Origin: Straminergon stramineum
Lineage: Eukaryota > Streptophyta > Bryopsida > Hypnales > Calliergonaceae
Length of the DNA: 64,000 nt
Direction of reading: 5' to 3'
Assembly (NCBI GenBank): GCA_963920665.1
Contig: OY987265.1
Coordinates: forward strand, 21,581,001 to 21,645,000
How positions within the stretch are numbered: position 1 is the first letter of the stretch; each line of letters opens with the position of its first letter. The notes under the pieces are model-generated. The model made no database searches. It saw nothing but the letters and a program-made list of their open reading frames with translations, and was not told the origin of the DNA. A program made the position numbers and the translations under genes. Positions 24,551-36,480 of this stretch are shown piece after piece.

Positions 24551-25021
24551 AGGTAAAACAGCCCATTACGGACCAAATGCGCAGTTTGTCCTCTTGTCAT
24601 TTCAGAAATTTTCTACTTTTATTCCTAGAGAAAGCCAAGTGATAGAAATGGCAAGAGCATTTGAAACTATATTTTTTCAACAAAATGTAAATTTGTTATG
24701 AATTTTTGAAGTGTTCAGTCCATCACAACCCAAAAGAGTCTATAGACTACCCCAAAACCAACAAAAATTGATCCATAACACTCATTTTACTCACCTATTA
24801 TAGTCACAATATTTTCTAACACAAAAGACCTGAAAAAGGCACTTCCTACAATGAACTACCACTAAAAAACTAAAAGTTCCTATTGTAGTTACTAATTACT
24901 CCATTCCAATTAGCTAAGACATTGAATGTGGCCCAAATCTCAATAACTAAAAGAAAACCATAATGGGGTCATTCCTAGGAGTCCGCAATGGGTAAAAAAT
25001 CCATAATTGGTTGTTTCACCT
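24551..25021. mobile_element. MITE-like element, AGGTAAAC family, copy 2 (nested)
   Basis: The 471-bp element has left end AGGTAAAACAGCCCATTACG and right end (complement) AGGTGAAACAACCAATTATG. TA lies outside both ends (24549-24550, 25022-25023). It lies inside the 24350-25692 element and is related to the copy at 17649-18192. Confidence 0.75.
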
Positions 25022-25023
25022 TA

Positions 25024-25265
25024 AAGGGTCAGGGTGGATTGCCCCCCTCACTTGTCCTCCAAAGTCAATCCAAGGGTGCATGTAAAAAAAAAGCCCCCCT
25101 AATTTGTACTTCATTCATTTATCTTTTAAACCTCTTTGAATCAATTTTGGGCTTCTAATTGCAAATATGAATTCAAAATTTGAAAATTTTATCATGTGTG
25201 ACAAATAAAAAAATTCAGGTTTTTCCTTGGGGACGAGCAAGGGGGTCAATCCACCCCAGCCTTTT
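25024..25265. mobile_element. Small inverted-repeat element abutting the previous one
   Basis: Inverted ends of about 30 bp are centred on GGGTGGATTG(C/A)CCCCC and CTTGTCC/CTCGTCC. The left end directly follows the right TA of the neighbouring element. The edges are uncertain by a few bases because the outermost positions are mismatched. No coding capacity. Confidence 0.6.
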
Positions 25266-25692
25266 AAAGTGTCCCTCTACAATTTCATAGAATTGTCCCC
25301 TTCCTAATTGTTGATTTTGTTAGATTTTGATTTTAGATCCACTTATGTAACAATTTCAACAGTCTAGGAAGTTGTCACTTCAAAAATTCATAAATAATAC
25401 TTATAATATTCGAATTTTTTTTTAAATTGAAAATTCATGATTTTCAATTGCTAATACTACAAAAATATTTTTTCCAAGAAAAAGGTGCCTCCAACTATGA
25501 CAAATTGTTTATATGGATAGTTTTAGGTGCTTCCACCATACTTCCATTTGGGACACATAGAGGTTCATGAATCCCAATTACAACATACAACTCATTCAAA
25601 ACTAGTGCATTCTTGTATAGTAACAACAAATATCTGTATAGTGTCAAATGTTGAGAAATTAGTGTGGGGCAACATAATTTCACTATTTTGTG

Positions 25693-27290
25693 CAAGTAAC
25701 TACAATACATCCAATTATGTCCGATAAAGTGACTAAACATTGTTCCTATTACTAAATTACCTAGTTCTTTGTTGAATCTTGTTGGAAGTGAAAGGATATT
25801 CTAAATTCTTTTAGTGCACATTTTTTGGACACTCAATGAATAAACTATGATTTTTTTAAAATTCTAAAACAATTGTATTTGAAAGCAACCCAAAGCTCTC
25901 ATTGAATTGTAGGCAAGAATCTACTAGAGTTGGTTTCAAAAGAGTCACTATTAGGTGCACATACCTTAGCAAGGTGTGAAATGTACACTTGTACTTTGGG
26001 ATGTCCGAAGGGGTCTAAAGCATATTGTAGGAAGGTATACCCTTCCTAAGAATTGATGAAATTTGAATGATTTCTTGTCTAGTTTCTTGACAATTAAAAT
26101 TTTTGATTTTAAAGAAGCTATTTCTTTTTGAATCCATAAGAATCAAGATTACCGAGTGAATCCACTTCTTTCTAAGCCTACTAAAAATTTATAGGTGGTA
26201 CCTTCTATAAAGCTGTGATCATGAAAATATCAAACAATACTTTCAATTTGTATACACTAAGTGGCATCCAATCACTAGGCCACCCTTGGTAGACCCACCT
26301 TCTACACTTGTCGCATACTAGTTAGTCATTGAAGAAAAAAATTCAACAATGTGTAAGGCCAAAGAATTAAGTAAGAATCAATTGGTTCAATATTCAATCA
26401 TGTGTAAGATGTGAGATTATAATAAATGCCATTGTAATCCACATTTACCTAGTTTTAACAATGGAAATTTTCACATGTTTTTTATTGAAACTTGATTAAA
26501 TCATTCATCTCACAAATCTGATTAAAATCATCATATCCAAGGTCAAATTTATTCACTAGTTCGCCTCAAGATATAAATCACTTTAATCATCTAGTACATG
26601 CATAGCATCAAGTTGGAAGCAATATAAATCAACTTTTAGTTTGCACATGAGGAAAAGAATTGAGATTGTTCAAGATGACCACAACTCCACAACTAACTTT
26701 AAGAATAACAAAATTATCATTTTCATCTACTGAAATTTCACAACTTCAAATTAAAAGAGATCCATGACCCATACAACACAACAGTGAAACATAGACTGAG
26801 TATCATCAACAATGTCAAAAGTTTCCTCAACCACAGTTCTCCAACTTTCAAACGCATCGATCATAAGAAATAGCAAATTTTAAGTCCAATTACAATCATT
26901 CTCACTTCTCACACCTAAATTGAAAAGAAGCTCATTCAAGTTTTCTTTGCAATTATATCTCAAGCTTACAAAGCTGCGAAGTTAAGTCGTCTCCAAATGT
27001 TTTCAAATTGCAGTCTATCATCTTTCATTCAGGTCTCCAATTTGATCAATGCGCAATGCACTTGACAGTCCATTCAATTATGGCGGGGCATTTTCCTCCA
27101 CACTTTGGGGGTTGTACAGTACAATACAGCAATCGTCAATCGCTAGCTATGATCACGGATAGGAAGTTGATCTGCATTTCATAATTGCAAAGAAATTTCA
27201 AGTAAATTCTCTCTCAAACTGTTACTCATAATTGTTATCCACAATTTTCTTTGGTCATCCATCAGGTTTATCTTCGACTTCCTCCACCAG
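25693..27290. other. Gene-free AT-rich sequence
   Basis: No domain, splice-supported open frame or clear repeat was recognised. Confidence 0.5.
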
Positions 27291-27570
27291 CCAAGCTGAA
27301 ATTTCAAAGCTTAAAACTGGAGTTTGATCAAATCTGGGAGCTTGAAGCTAGAATCTTAAAAGGTCTGTGTGAGGTAAAATCGAAGCTCGAATCTCAAAGC
27401 TTAGATCTCAAAGCTCAGAACTTGCAGGTCAAAGCTGAAATCTTAAAGCTGAAATCTCAAAACTTGAAATTATAAAGTGTTTTCTCGAAGCTTGAAGCTC
27501 AAGTCTGGAATGTAAAATATTGAAGTTTAAAGCTAAAATCTGAAAACTTGAAGCTCAAATTTCTAGAAGA
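27291..27570 (+). repeat. Degenerate short tandem repeat based on AAGCTN(A/G)AA
   Basis: AAGCT-containing words recur about every 10-21 bases. The open frame across 27251-27475 therefore reads as a leucine/lysine heptad-like string (LKAQNLQVKAEILKLKSQNL). It has no gene context. I read this as a repeat that happens to stay open, not as a coiled-coil gene. Confidence 0.6.
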
Positions 27571-29467
27571 GCCAGCGAATTGTGATGATATATAGAGAGT
27601 GAACGATGATTGAATCATACCGCAATGACATAGCCCTTTGGAGCCCTTTGGAGGTTACTATGAATCCTGTAACAACATCAAAGCTCGGACGGGTTTAACT
27701 ACTAACATTCAAACATTACCAATTGTCATGCTAAATTTCCAAGAGTAGGTTGTTTTCAATTCAAATGAATAAAAAGGTTAAAAAAACAGAAATAAGTCCA
27801 TTTAGATAGCATCTTGAAAAGCTATGCTCTCATTCCAAATAGCTGCATGAGCAAGAGAACTTTTAATTTGCACGACCATATAGAAGAGTGACTTTGAGAG
27901 TCTTAATTGCCCTCGTGGTATAATTCACTAGTGATTAGAAGATTTGCTTGAAATTTTGATTGTATTGAGTTAGTTGGACATGATGAAGTTTTAGATTTTA
28001 AATATATTTCTTTACATTATTATTTATTAACAAATCTTCCACAGAGAAATTAGGAGAAAGTTCACTTTTACAATCAATCATTGGCATGGTCATTGTATGA
28101 CCATAACAAAGCAAAAGAACTACATTCTCTTCATCCTATTTAGTGTGGTCCACAAGAAATAGATTCTATTAGAGTATTTAAGATAAATATTTCATTTAGT
28201 GTTGCTCCCATGACTTAAGGAATCCACACTATTCAGGGATTAAGTTTTCCTTTTTTCCTTTGAATAGTGTTACAATTACTTGTATTAATAGTGTGGACAA
28301 GTCTTTTCCATGTATGGTGTTTGCAAAGTAGAACACCATTTACCACCACAAACGTGGAGTGAAGTACAATCTACAAAATTTGATGATAAATGCTCTAATG
28401 CTCTATTAAGCTCAGCTCTATATTTGTAGGAGTAACTCTATTTGAGAAGCAACACTAAGTAGAATGAAGAGTGTAGTTTGTAATTCAAGAAAGCACATTC
28501 AATACATGAATTGCTAGTAAACATATTTATAATCCTTCTTACATCATGATCGAGACAACAAACTTGGTCTCTGGAGAGCAAATTATTGACCACCCTGCGA
28601 GCTTGTGTTTGGTCTCAAGACCTCTCTCTCAAGCTTAGAAAAGTGGTGGCACATGCACACATTTATAAACAGTAAAACAGGATAATGACAAACAGTGGCA
28701 ATTTCACACCAGTGCAATTATGAAGCGGTAAAAGTAGGGTGCAACACTCACTTTGCAAATCTAACTAGAATAGGCACATGAGCACCGACCCAAACTTTTC
28801 GTTAGAATTCCGTGTTTTTTCTACTCAGTCACGAGATTTCGCCAGATCTGACAGCTAGCTAGATCGGGACAAATTGAGTTACATCCCTCCAAATAATTTT
28901 CAATGCGGTGACGACAGCAAAAGGATTAGAGAACAGTAGAAAAATAACTGACGAGCGCATCAGATCGCCACCTAACGCAGCAAGCAGTAATGAAATCTTC
29001 CAAAACATCACGTGCACAAGCTCCAAATCTGTATCAACCGAGTTTTCAAACTCAAGGTTTGATCGTAACAACTTTAATTTGATCAATGCAAAATCATGTC
29101 CTCTTGTCCTCTTGGTACTGTAAAAGTCGACTACAATTTGTGCATATTCCCGCAAGATCTTGTACAAACCTTGCAGACATCATATATGAACTATATATCC
29201 CGGCAACATTCAGAATTAAGTTTACCTTGAGTCTAGTCTCAGAAGCTTGTTAAGCATCGTCGCATGAACTTCAGGGGCAACTGGAAAACAATCCCAGGAC
29301 ACTGAGAACGTACTTGTCGATCAATTATATACCATCTGAATGCTACGGTGATCGTTACAATGAACACAGCTTGTAACAATGCTACGGCGATTTGACCCAA
29401 GTAGACATGGTTCAACAGGTGGGTGAAAGAATGACTCATGTTCCTGTAGAAAACTGTGACCAATATT
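27571..29467. other. Gene-free sequence with weak minus-strand open frames
   Basis: Minus-strand frames at 29167-28859 and 29439-29239 contain hydrophobic segments. One begins MSHSFTHLLNHVYL and runs into a membrane-anchor-like stretch. Neither extends into a recognisable domain. A membrane-protein relic is possible but not supported further. Confidence 0.35.
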
Positions 29468-29885
29468 AGGGGTAGTCACGGCTTCTTCATGAACCTCAAG
29501 TTCTCTGAAGAATGGAACAGTATTGAGGAAACCGAGGAGCCAATCGGATGCAGTTGAGGGTGAAGAAACTGTGACACCCTTTTTGCGTTGCGTGGAGGAC
29601 TTCTGCGAAGAACAAGTTCACCTCCGACTAAAAATACACAAGTATTGCAGGTGGCGGGTCGTCGTTCAAAGTGCGGGGCAAGCCATGAAGGTCACAGAAT
29701 ATACTTAGCTTGTGAACTCTTCCACGCTCCCATTCTGTTGCTCCAGAGGAGAATAACTAACGTCGAGAAAACTTCGCAGTACAAGTATATTCTGCCACAG
29801 AGAGCTTGCTGCAAGCCAACCCTAAATCGACACGTCCAGATTGTGTGAAGAATGGGAGTGTAGTGAAGAAGCCGTGACTGCCCCT
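29468..29885. mobile_element. MITE-like element, GGGGYAGTCACGG ends
   Basis: The element is about 418 bp. The left end is GGGGTAGTCACGGCTTCTTC and the right end is the complement of GGGGCAGTCACGGCTTCTTC, followed by partial matches further in (GAAGAATGG... on both sides). TA flanks both ends. No coding capacity. Confidence 0.75.
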
Positions 29886-29887
29886 AA

Positions 29888-32104
29888 TCATTGTGACAAA
29901 GGGTATAGTAGAACCGCCCATGACCAACCACTTAAGGAATCTGTGCATGGTCCGGAGTTGTAGAAGGCAATTTTAATTTACAACCCTGTGGACAGATAGA
30001 AATCATGGGCATTGCCAAAGTTTCATAATTTTATTCCTTAAATTTAAATTCTTATGAATTTTAGAAGCCAAAAGTTGGCCTGCTCCCATCCCCAATATAT
30101 AGATTCTTTCATCACTGCTCATCTAAAGACTACTTGGGCTCTCAAATTGAAGCATATCAGTCATTATAGTAATGGCTACAAGATGGTTGGAAACTGAAAA
30201 TTTAATAATTATCTGTCAATCCTCTCTCTATTGAATTTCCCATTGCCTATATATTGGCCATGGGTTATGGCTGGTAACGGGCGGTTCTACCATAGTGACA
30301 ATTAAAGTTCACAAATATATGTAGATGATGGGTGTCTTTGGTAGAGACTGAGCATAATTGTAGGGCAACTTCATACTCCAAAATTTCTTGTAGTGAGGGA
30401 TTCCGCCTTCCAACAATAGCCTCAAATTCCAGTAAGTCCGTGAATGAACTGAAGTTTATCTTTCTTTGCTAGACTTTCTTTGTCAGACTTGATGGTAGAC
30501 CCAAGTGAACATTGATGAAATCCATAATCTAAGGATTGTGTAGATGTTTGTTTCAAAATTTCGAAGAGTAAATCTACAATTATTACATAATGTTCAAGAA
30601 GTCGTCATTAAAATTAGGCGGCTTGGATTTAGAACATGTATTGATTGATTTGATTGCTTAAAGCTCATGATTATGATATTCTTATGATATATTTGGATTT
30701 TAGGCAAATTTATAACAAACTTTCTTTCTGTGTCTGAAACATTAGAATTGCACTCTAACAAAGAATGAGAATTAGTTTGGTTATAGATTAGCTAACCTTA
30801 GAACTTTAGTGTGAGTACTTGCCCAATGAACTTTAGTCGTTGGTAAAGTACACATATTATTATAGTCTTTTCTTGGTTACTAATAGGAATATGCTCATTG
30901 AGTCTATTTAAAGGGTGGTTTCTAATACCAAACTTCCATGTTGTGTTAGAATTGTAAATGAATTTCCTATTTCATCAAAGTCCAAACTACCTTCTCTAAA
31001 TTCCATTATGTTTTTACTTCAATCTATGGCAATAGGGAGAAACTTCATCATAGGAATAGCTTACCCTTATTGCCATACTAGAAGCAACCTAAAAGTTGAA
31101 GTTTACAATTAAAAATAGTTTTCTAGAAATTTAAAAAAAAAGTCTCTCCCACTTTTTATGACCCTTAGAAAAAATTTCCGACCAATAGTTCCAACTTTCT
31201 TCTGGAAAGTGTTGCACACTCCTATGTAGAATTTTAGAAATTCTTTTGTCTTTTCTTTAAGGTTTGTCCACTTTTGTGTGCATAGAAGTCTACTCATAGA
31301 TGCTTTTATAATTTGAGAATCACCTCTAGAACTTGACAAAAATAAATGGAAGGTAGGGAACTCTTAAACTATTGTAAATCTAAGTCTAAAGTGAAGATAC
31401 CTAAAACTGTCAAAGTAAGGAATTCAGCACAATTGCAAAGTGTCTTTAGAAGGGGGGGGGGGATTATTTTTATGTTAATAAATGGAAATCATGAATTATA
31501 AAAAAAAATATATATATTTTTTGACCTCCCACATAAGCTCTTTAATTTTTCAAAGTGAAAAATGCATAGACGACTACAAACTACCTTTAAATTGTGCCAA
31601 AAATTATTACAATGTATCCCTAAATAACAAAAGGTAGTCCATACTGGCTTAGTTACCTTAATGACATGGTGGCAACTAATTATTTGTCCCTAATAATATC
31701 TTAACCGTCAACAAATGTACTCAATAATCACTTTGACATGTCCCTATAGTACCTCCATGCATGGACTCAAATACCCTTCATTATACTCCAACCATCAAAT
31801 GACACTTTCAACAACGGATGGATGACTTCACTCTTAACGATAGAAATAGGAAAATCAATGCACCTATTACTAGTCCAATAATCATAGTATTTTAGTGACT
31901 ACTTTGGTCATGGTGGTCTCTTTCCTTCCACAATTATAGTTCTTTTAAAAGGCACGCCAAAGGATACAAGGTTGGTTTTAGCTGTTTCTAACTCACTAGA
32001 AGAAAAACATGTTGGTAAAATACGTTATAAATGTAATTTTCAACATAATCAATATGATGCTTTTCATTAGAAGCAAAGCATGTTTGTATCAACAACACTT
32101 CAAT
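29888..32104. other. Gene-free sequence
   Basis: A run of eleven G lies at 31452-31462, followed closely by an A-rich/TATA run at about 31500. No coding structure was recognised. Confidence 0.5.
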
Positions 32105-32359
32105 AAGGCCATATTCGTTATATTGAGACTTTTTGCAAATTTTGAGATAGAATGCTAGTTATTGGAAATTTTATTTAAAAAATTAGGAATTGAAACCAAA
32201 AATAAATAATGCTCAAATAGTGATTCTATAATGAAATTCTTAAATTTGGTGTTGTTACCTATTTATAAAAAAATACTAGTAAAGAAATAAAACGGTTTAT
32301 CCTCGAGTCGAGGATAAAATTGAGACTACGAAAGGTCTCAATATAATGAATATGGCCTT
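32105..32359. mobile_element. 255-bp inverted-repeat element, AAGGCCATATTC ends
   Basis: The ends are inverted copies: AAGGCCATATTCGTTATATT at the left and the complement of AAGGCCATATTCATTATATT at the right, extending through TGAGAC. The flanks share CAAT (32101-32104 and 32360-32363), a possible 4-bp target duplication. No coding capacity. Confidence 0.75.
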
Positions 32360-34980
32360 CAATGTTTAGCCCATTTCTTGCTATTTTCTCTTGATGTGAA
32401 TTTTAACCATAAAAATCATATTCTTTGAATTTGAGTTCAACTAATGAATTGAAGCTTATCAAGTTTCGTTTCTACTCCAATTGGAAATTTTGAAAAATTT
32501 ATAAATTTACATATTTTATAGCAATCTGAACTTGGGGCCTATAACAATAGTCTATTGATTTTCTAATTTTAGAGTGACACAATAACTTTGATTTGTACCA
32601 TGATGTTTTACACTATAATATAAATCTATGGTGAAAATTTCAGATTTTTTGAGTATATTTTGTATTTGATGTGAATTTTCTTCATTTTTTTCCTAAAATG
32701 ATTTACAATAATTTCAAATTTTCCCTACGAAAGTTGAAAATTTCATGACTTGTAGTAGACATATGAATTCGTCTCTAAAAAATAAAATTAAAATAAAAAA
32801 AATTTCATTCACATGTAGTTGCAAAATGGAAGCAAACAAAGTGATGGACAGTGATGCTTGAAATCAATGGTCATAGGCCCCTCCTTCCACGGTTATAACT
32901 CATAACCGAGTTAGTAGAGTATCCGATTCAGTATCTACTAGTAAGTTACTAGATTCTTGTGCTTGCCCATTCCGTCTGTCAACCATTGATGCTTGACCTG
33001 CCCACGTCCAACGATAAGCACGATGCATGCAAGATGACGATCACAGACGAGGTGATTGACAGATGGAAGGACGAGCAGTCCCCATGCATTTCATTGACGA
33101 GAGAGTACGACCGGTAGTTGTTGATGGGGCAGGTTTGGTGGAAAATAATTCTAAAAATAGACAAAAAATAAAATACCAAACATTATATGACCAAGCAATT
33201 GAAGGTCAGTCCCATCCCACTTTGCTAGGTACTTAAGAGGGACTTATTGGATAATTTCAAGGATAGAGATTAACGCTTTTTTTTCTTCCTTTTTTATGAA
33301 GTGTCAAAGTGATGATATAAATGCTATAGTGGTGCTCCAAATTTCAGCATTCATGCACATATAGGATAGAAAATATCACAATATCACATATCACATATTC
33401 ATAAGTCTATCTTCATTCATAATTTGGAGATTTCATCTAAGACTTTTTTAATTTGGAGTTTTTTGGCAAAACTCTTCATAGCTTGTCCTCATTTTTTAGA
33501 CAAAGTATATTTTTTTTTAATACAATTTGGCACAATTTCGTTCCCCCACCCCCCACCCCCAAAAACATTGATTGAGATTGACTGAGAAGTCATCAATAAG
33601 ATTCCTTGTCTCATTGGTACACAAATGTTATGAATTCTTTTGGTTTTTTTCCTTGAAATATTTTTGTATGGAGAAAGATGAATAATGTGGAATATTTTTT
33701 ACATTAGAGGGGTTTGGAGAAAGTAAATGAATATTTAGCATAAATGTACCAACTTTGAATTGGTGTTCAAGTTCAAATGCAAACTAGATGATTATATGTA
33801 ACCAAATTAATATGTGTGATAGTTAGTGTAAAGATTATATAGAAATAAAATGTAGTTTTGTAGGATGTTACAGTATTCAACTAAATATACTGACCTTGTT
33901 GCCCATCAAGGGATGCATTTTGGAGACTCTAAGGGCCATTGTACATCCAACAATGCTAGGGTGTGAGTATGGAAAATAATGCGAGCATGTGAACCTTGAG
34001 TATATATAAGAAAGATATCTTACAACCATTGAAGGTGCTTATAATATAAACACCAATAATATAGGTATCTATAACCTAGTTACACTATAATCATGGAAGG
34101 TTTCTATAATGTAGACACCTATAATATGTGTGTATAGCCTCCTAGGCTCATGGGCTCACGTTCCGAGGCTTACATAATAGCACCCCTTATTGTATACCGC
34201 TAGAGACCAAACCAATCCCCCTTACGGCCAATTGCACAAAATTTCAGTACTTTTGAAGCTTAAGGTCGTCCTCAATTACTCTTTAGAATCAAATTATAAT
34301 AAAAAAACAGTTCTCCCGTATGCAAAGGCCTTGAGGCCAAAAAGCTAAGATGATTGAACAAAATCTAGAAAATTTTAGGCCCTTGATTCTTTCTCTCTTT
34401 ACAACTATGATTTACACCTAGAATTTGGTCTAATTACCCTTGAGGTGAATTGCACAAAATCTAAAGGAAACAATTTGTTGAAAAAATTATATTTTATAAA
34501 AATAATTACTTAATTGAGATATTGACATTGGCCCCAAGGCCAAGAATTGGCTCGGCATCTAAGTACAAAGGGGTTTAGACCAACTTCAACCTTTTGTCCA
34601 TTCTGAAGTGAGGATTTGGGGCCTATTACACAACAAATTGGCGTGGTTGCTAGGTGTAAAACAACCCTAATAAGATACTTTGATTTGGAACGTAATGCCA
34701 AACTTAACCTTGAAAGGATGGACTAGTGACCATGGAAATCATCCCTTTTGGAACTATGTGACTACATCTACTTTTTAAAAACCAAAAATGTTCATCAGAG
34801 GTCAAACTACTATGCAAGATCTCTCCTTTTTGCACAAAATCCCAAGGATGAACAATTGGGCACTTCTATCCTACACAGGAAGATTCTTTGTCATCCATTG
34901 TACAAAAAAAATGTCCTCATTGGCATCGTTTAAGGGTTAATTGTTCAAATTCAACATGTCAAATTCCCATCTACTTTTTA
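32360..34980. other. Gene-free AT-rich sequence
   Basis: A CACCCCCCACCCCC run occurs at about 33545. No gene, RNA gene or clear element was recognised. Confidence 0.5.
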
Positions 34981-36480
34981 CAAGCTCTTGTGTTCTAGAA
35001 TGACCCGGCGTTTACAGTGACCCGGCGTTATAGGCTGGTGTTACGTAACAGTTTCGGAAGTGTGAAGACTTTGGTCTGTTCCACCTTATCTGAAGATAAT
35101 CACAATTCAGTTTGCCCCCGCCACTGACTGATGCTTTTCTTTGGCTTTCTCCTTTTAGTATACAGTCACTTTCAAGTTTTTAAGTTTTTAAGTTTCACTT
35201 TCTCTATAAAAAATCAAAAGAATGGCTGGACTATTAACTAAGTCCACACTTGCAAGAAAGATGCCAAGTATGATTTAGAAACCTGAAGTTAATGAATAAT
35301 GAAACAGACGCTGGCTGTGCGCATTCAAGGAGTTGAATTCTCTCCCCCCAAAAGAGTCGAAAACACCCGAACATTGAACATTTATTGGCGGGTGAGTGCT
35401 GCACATGATGGAAAGCTTCATAAGAGAAGGTATAAGATAAAAGAATGTCTTTCAATTACTATAGCCAGCTTTTCAAACAATTAATTCAAAGTACTAAAAA
35501 ACCCACCCGGCCTACCTTACAGACAAGTGGATGACGCTCACTTGCCCTCCGCACTCCGAGAATCTGATGCACCCTCCATGCCAGGAGCCTCCGCGGCAGG
35601 GCGCATTGCGAAGTGACAAGTGGTTTTTCCATTCATTATTGTGGAAGGTGTACAGGCGGGGAATGCGTGACGGACGGACGGACTCCGAGACCGTCTGTAA
35701 GTTAACTTATGTCTGGTGGCAAATCTCCGTCGGGATCCAAGTCAAAAATTGCATCAGTCTGCCATTTCCGTCCGTCTGCCGCAGTGAATCGTGTAATAAG
35801 AATCATGAATCACGACCACAAAATAGTTGACTTATTTTAACATAGGTCCAGTTTTACTTACAGCAGGTGCATCTATAATAAGACTCATGAGAGCCACATG
35901 GGTCGGACGGAAGGAGAAGAATAAAATTCACTGTACACCCGGGAAAAGAAATTGAAACCAATCTGAAGCTTCCATTTCAACTTCACTCAGTGGAAGGATG
36001 CCTCAGTGTCCAACCACGAAGTGCAGAGTTGAATGCCATGCTCGCCGCAAGCAACTGATAAGTTAGAATACGGATTTTTTTCACTCAGTCACAAGAAAAA
36101 CGCGCAGCTTCGAATTGAAAAGTGTTTCGAGTGAACAGGTATTAACTTATTTTGCGCAGGTCCCAGTCTTTGAAAGATCGGAAAGAAAGGTGCTGGTTTT
36201 GAGGCTAAAGACGATTGAGGATTGGATAAGGGGAGACTGTCGTTGCGGTGGTTGGTTTCCATCGTGTGGTGAAGAAAACAATCTCAGGCGGGTGGGAAAC
36301 CCCTACCCCAACCGCCACTTTTTTGCTACTGCGCCTAGTTGGTTATTATTATTTAGACTGGTCAAATTTTTGCATTTTCTTGTTGGCAAGTGCAAGGAGG
36401 TTCCAACTCACCAAAGAACGTGACGTTTGGATAGCATATGCAAAAGTTGTGAAGGGTCAAAGTTCTTTTTGGTAGATGTT
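34981..36480. other. Higher-complexity patch without a recognised gene
   Basis: Base composition is more even than the surroundings, with ACGGACGG words (35670-35690), a doubled TGACCCGGCGTT at about 35000-35030, and open frames at 35531-35830 and 36115-36423 (+). None gives a known domain. It could be a promoter or an orphan or decayed gene. Confidence 0.35.

Larger units (their letters stand above)
24350..25692. mobile_element. CACYAAA-ended element (outer), 1343 bp with nested insertions
   Basis: The left end CACCAAAATAGTGAAATTAT and right end (complement) CACAAAATAGTGAAATTATG form an inverted repeat. The interior flanks (24360-24480 and 25510-25690) align with the compact 249-bp copy at 49137-49385, including AAATTAGTGTGGGGCAAC. 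The extra kilobase in the middle consists partly of two further elements (24551-25021 and about 25024-25265). TA lies at the left border; the right border reads CA, a possible mutated duplication. Confidence 0.7.

Noticed and set aside
27251..27475. Heptad-like coiled-coil protein
   Set aside because: The pattern comes from a degenerate AAGCT-based DNA repeat with no gene context, and related repeats continue beyond the stop.
29239..29439. N-terminal anchor of a cytochrome P450
   Set aside because: Only a hydrophobic segment is visible. The proline-rich hinge and the later P450 motifs are absent.
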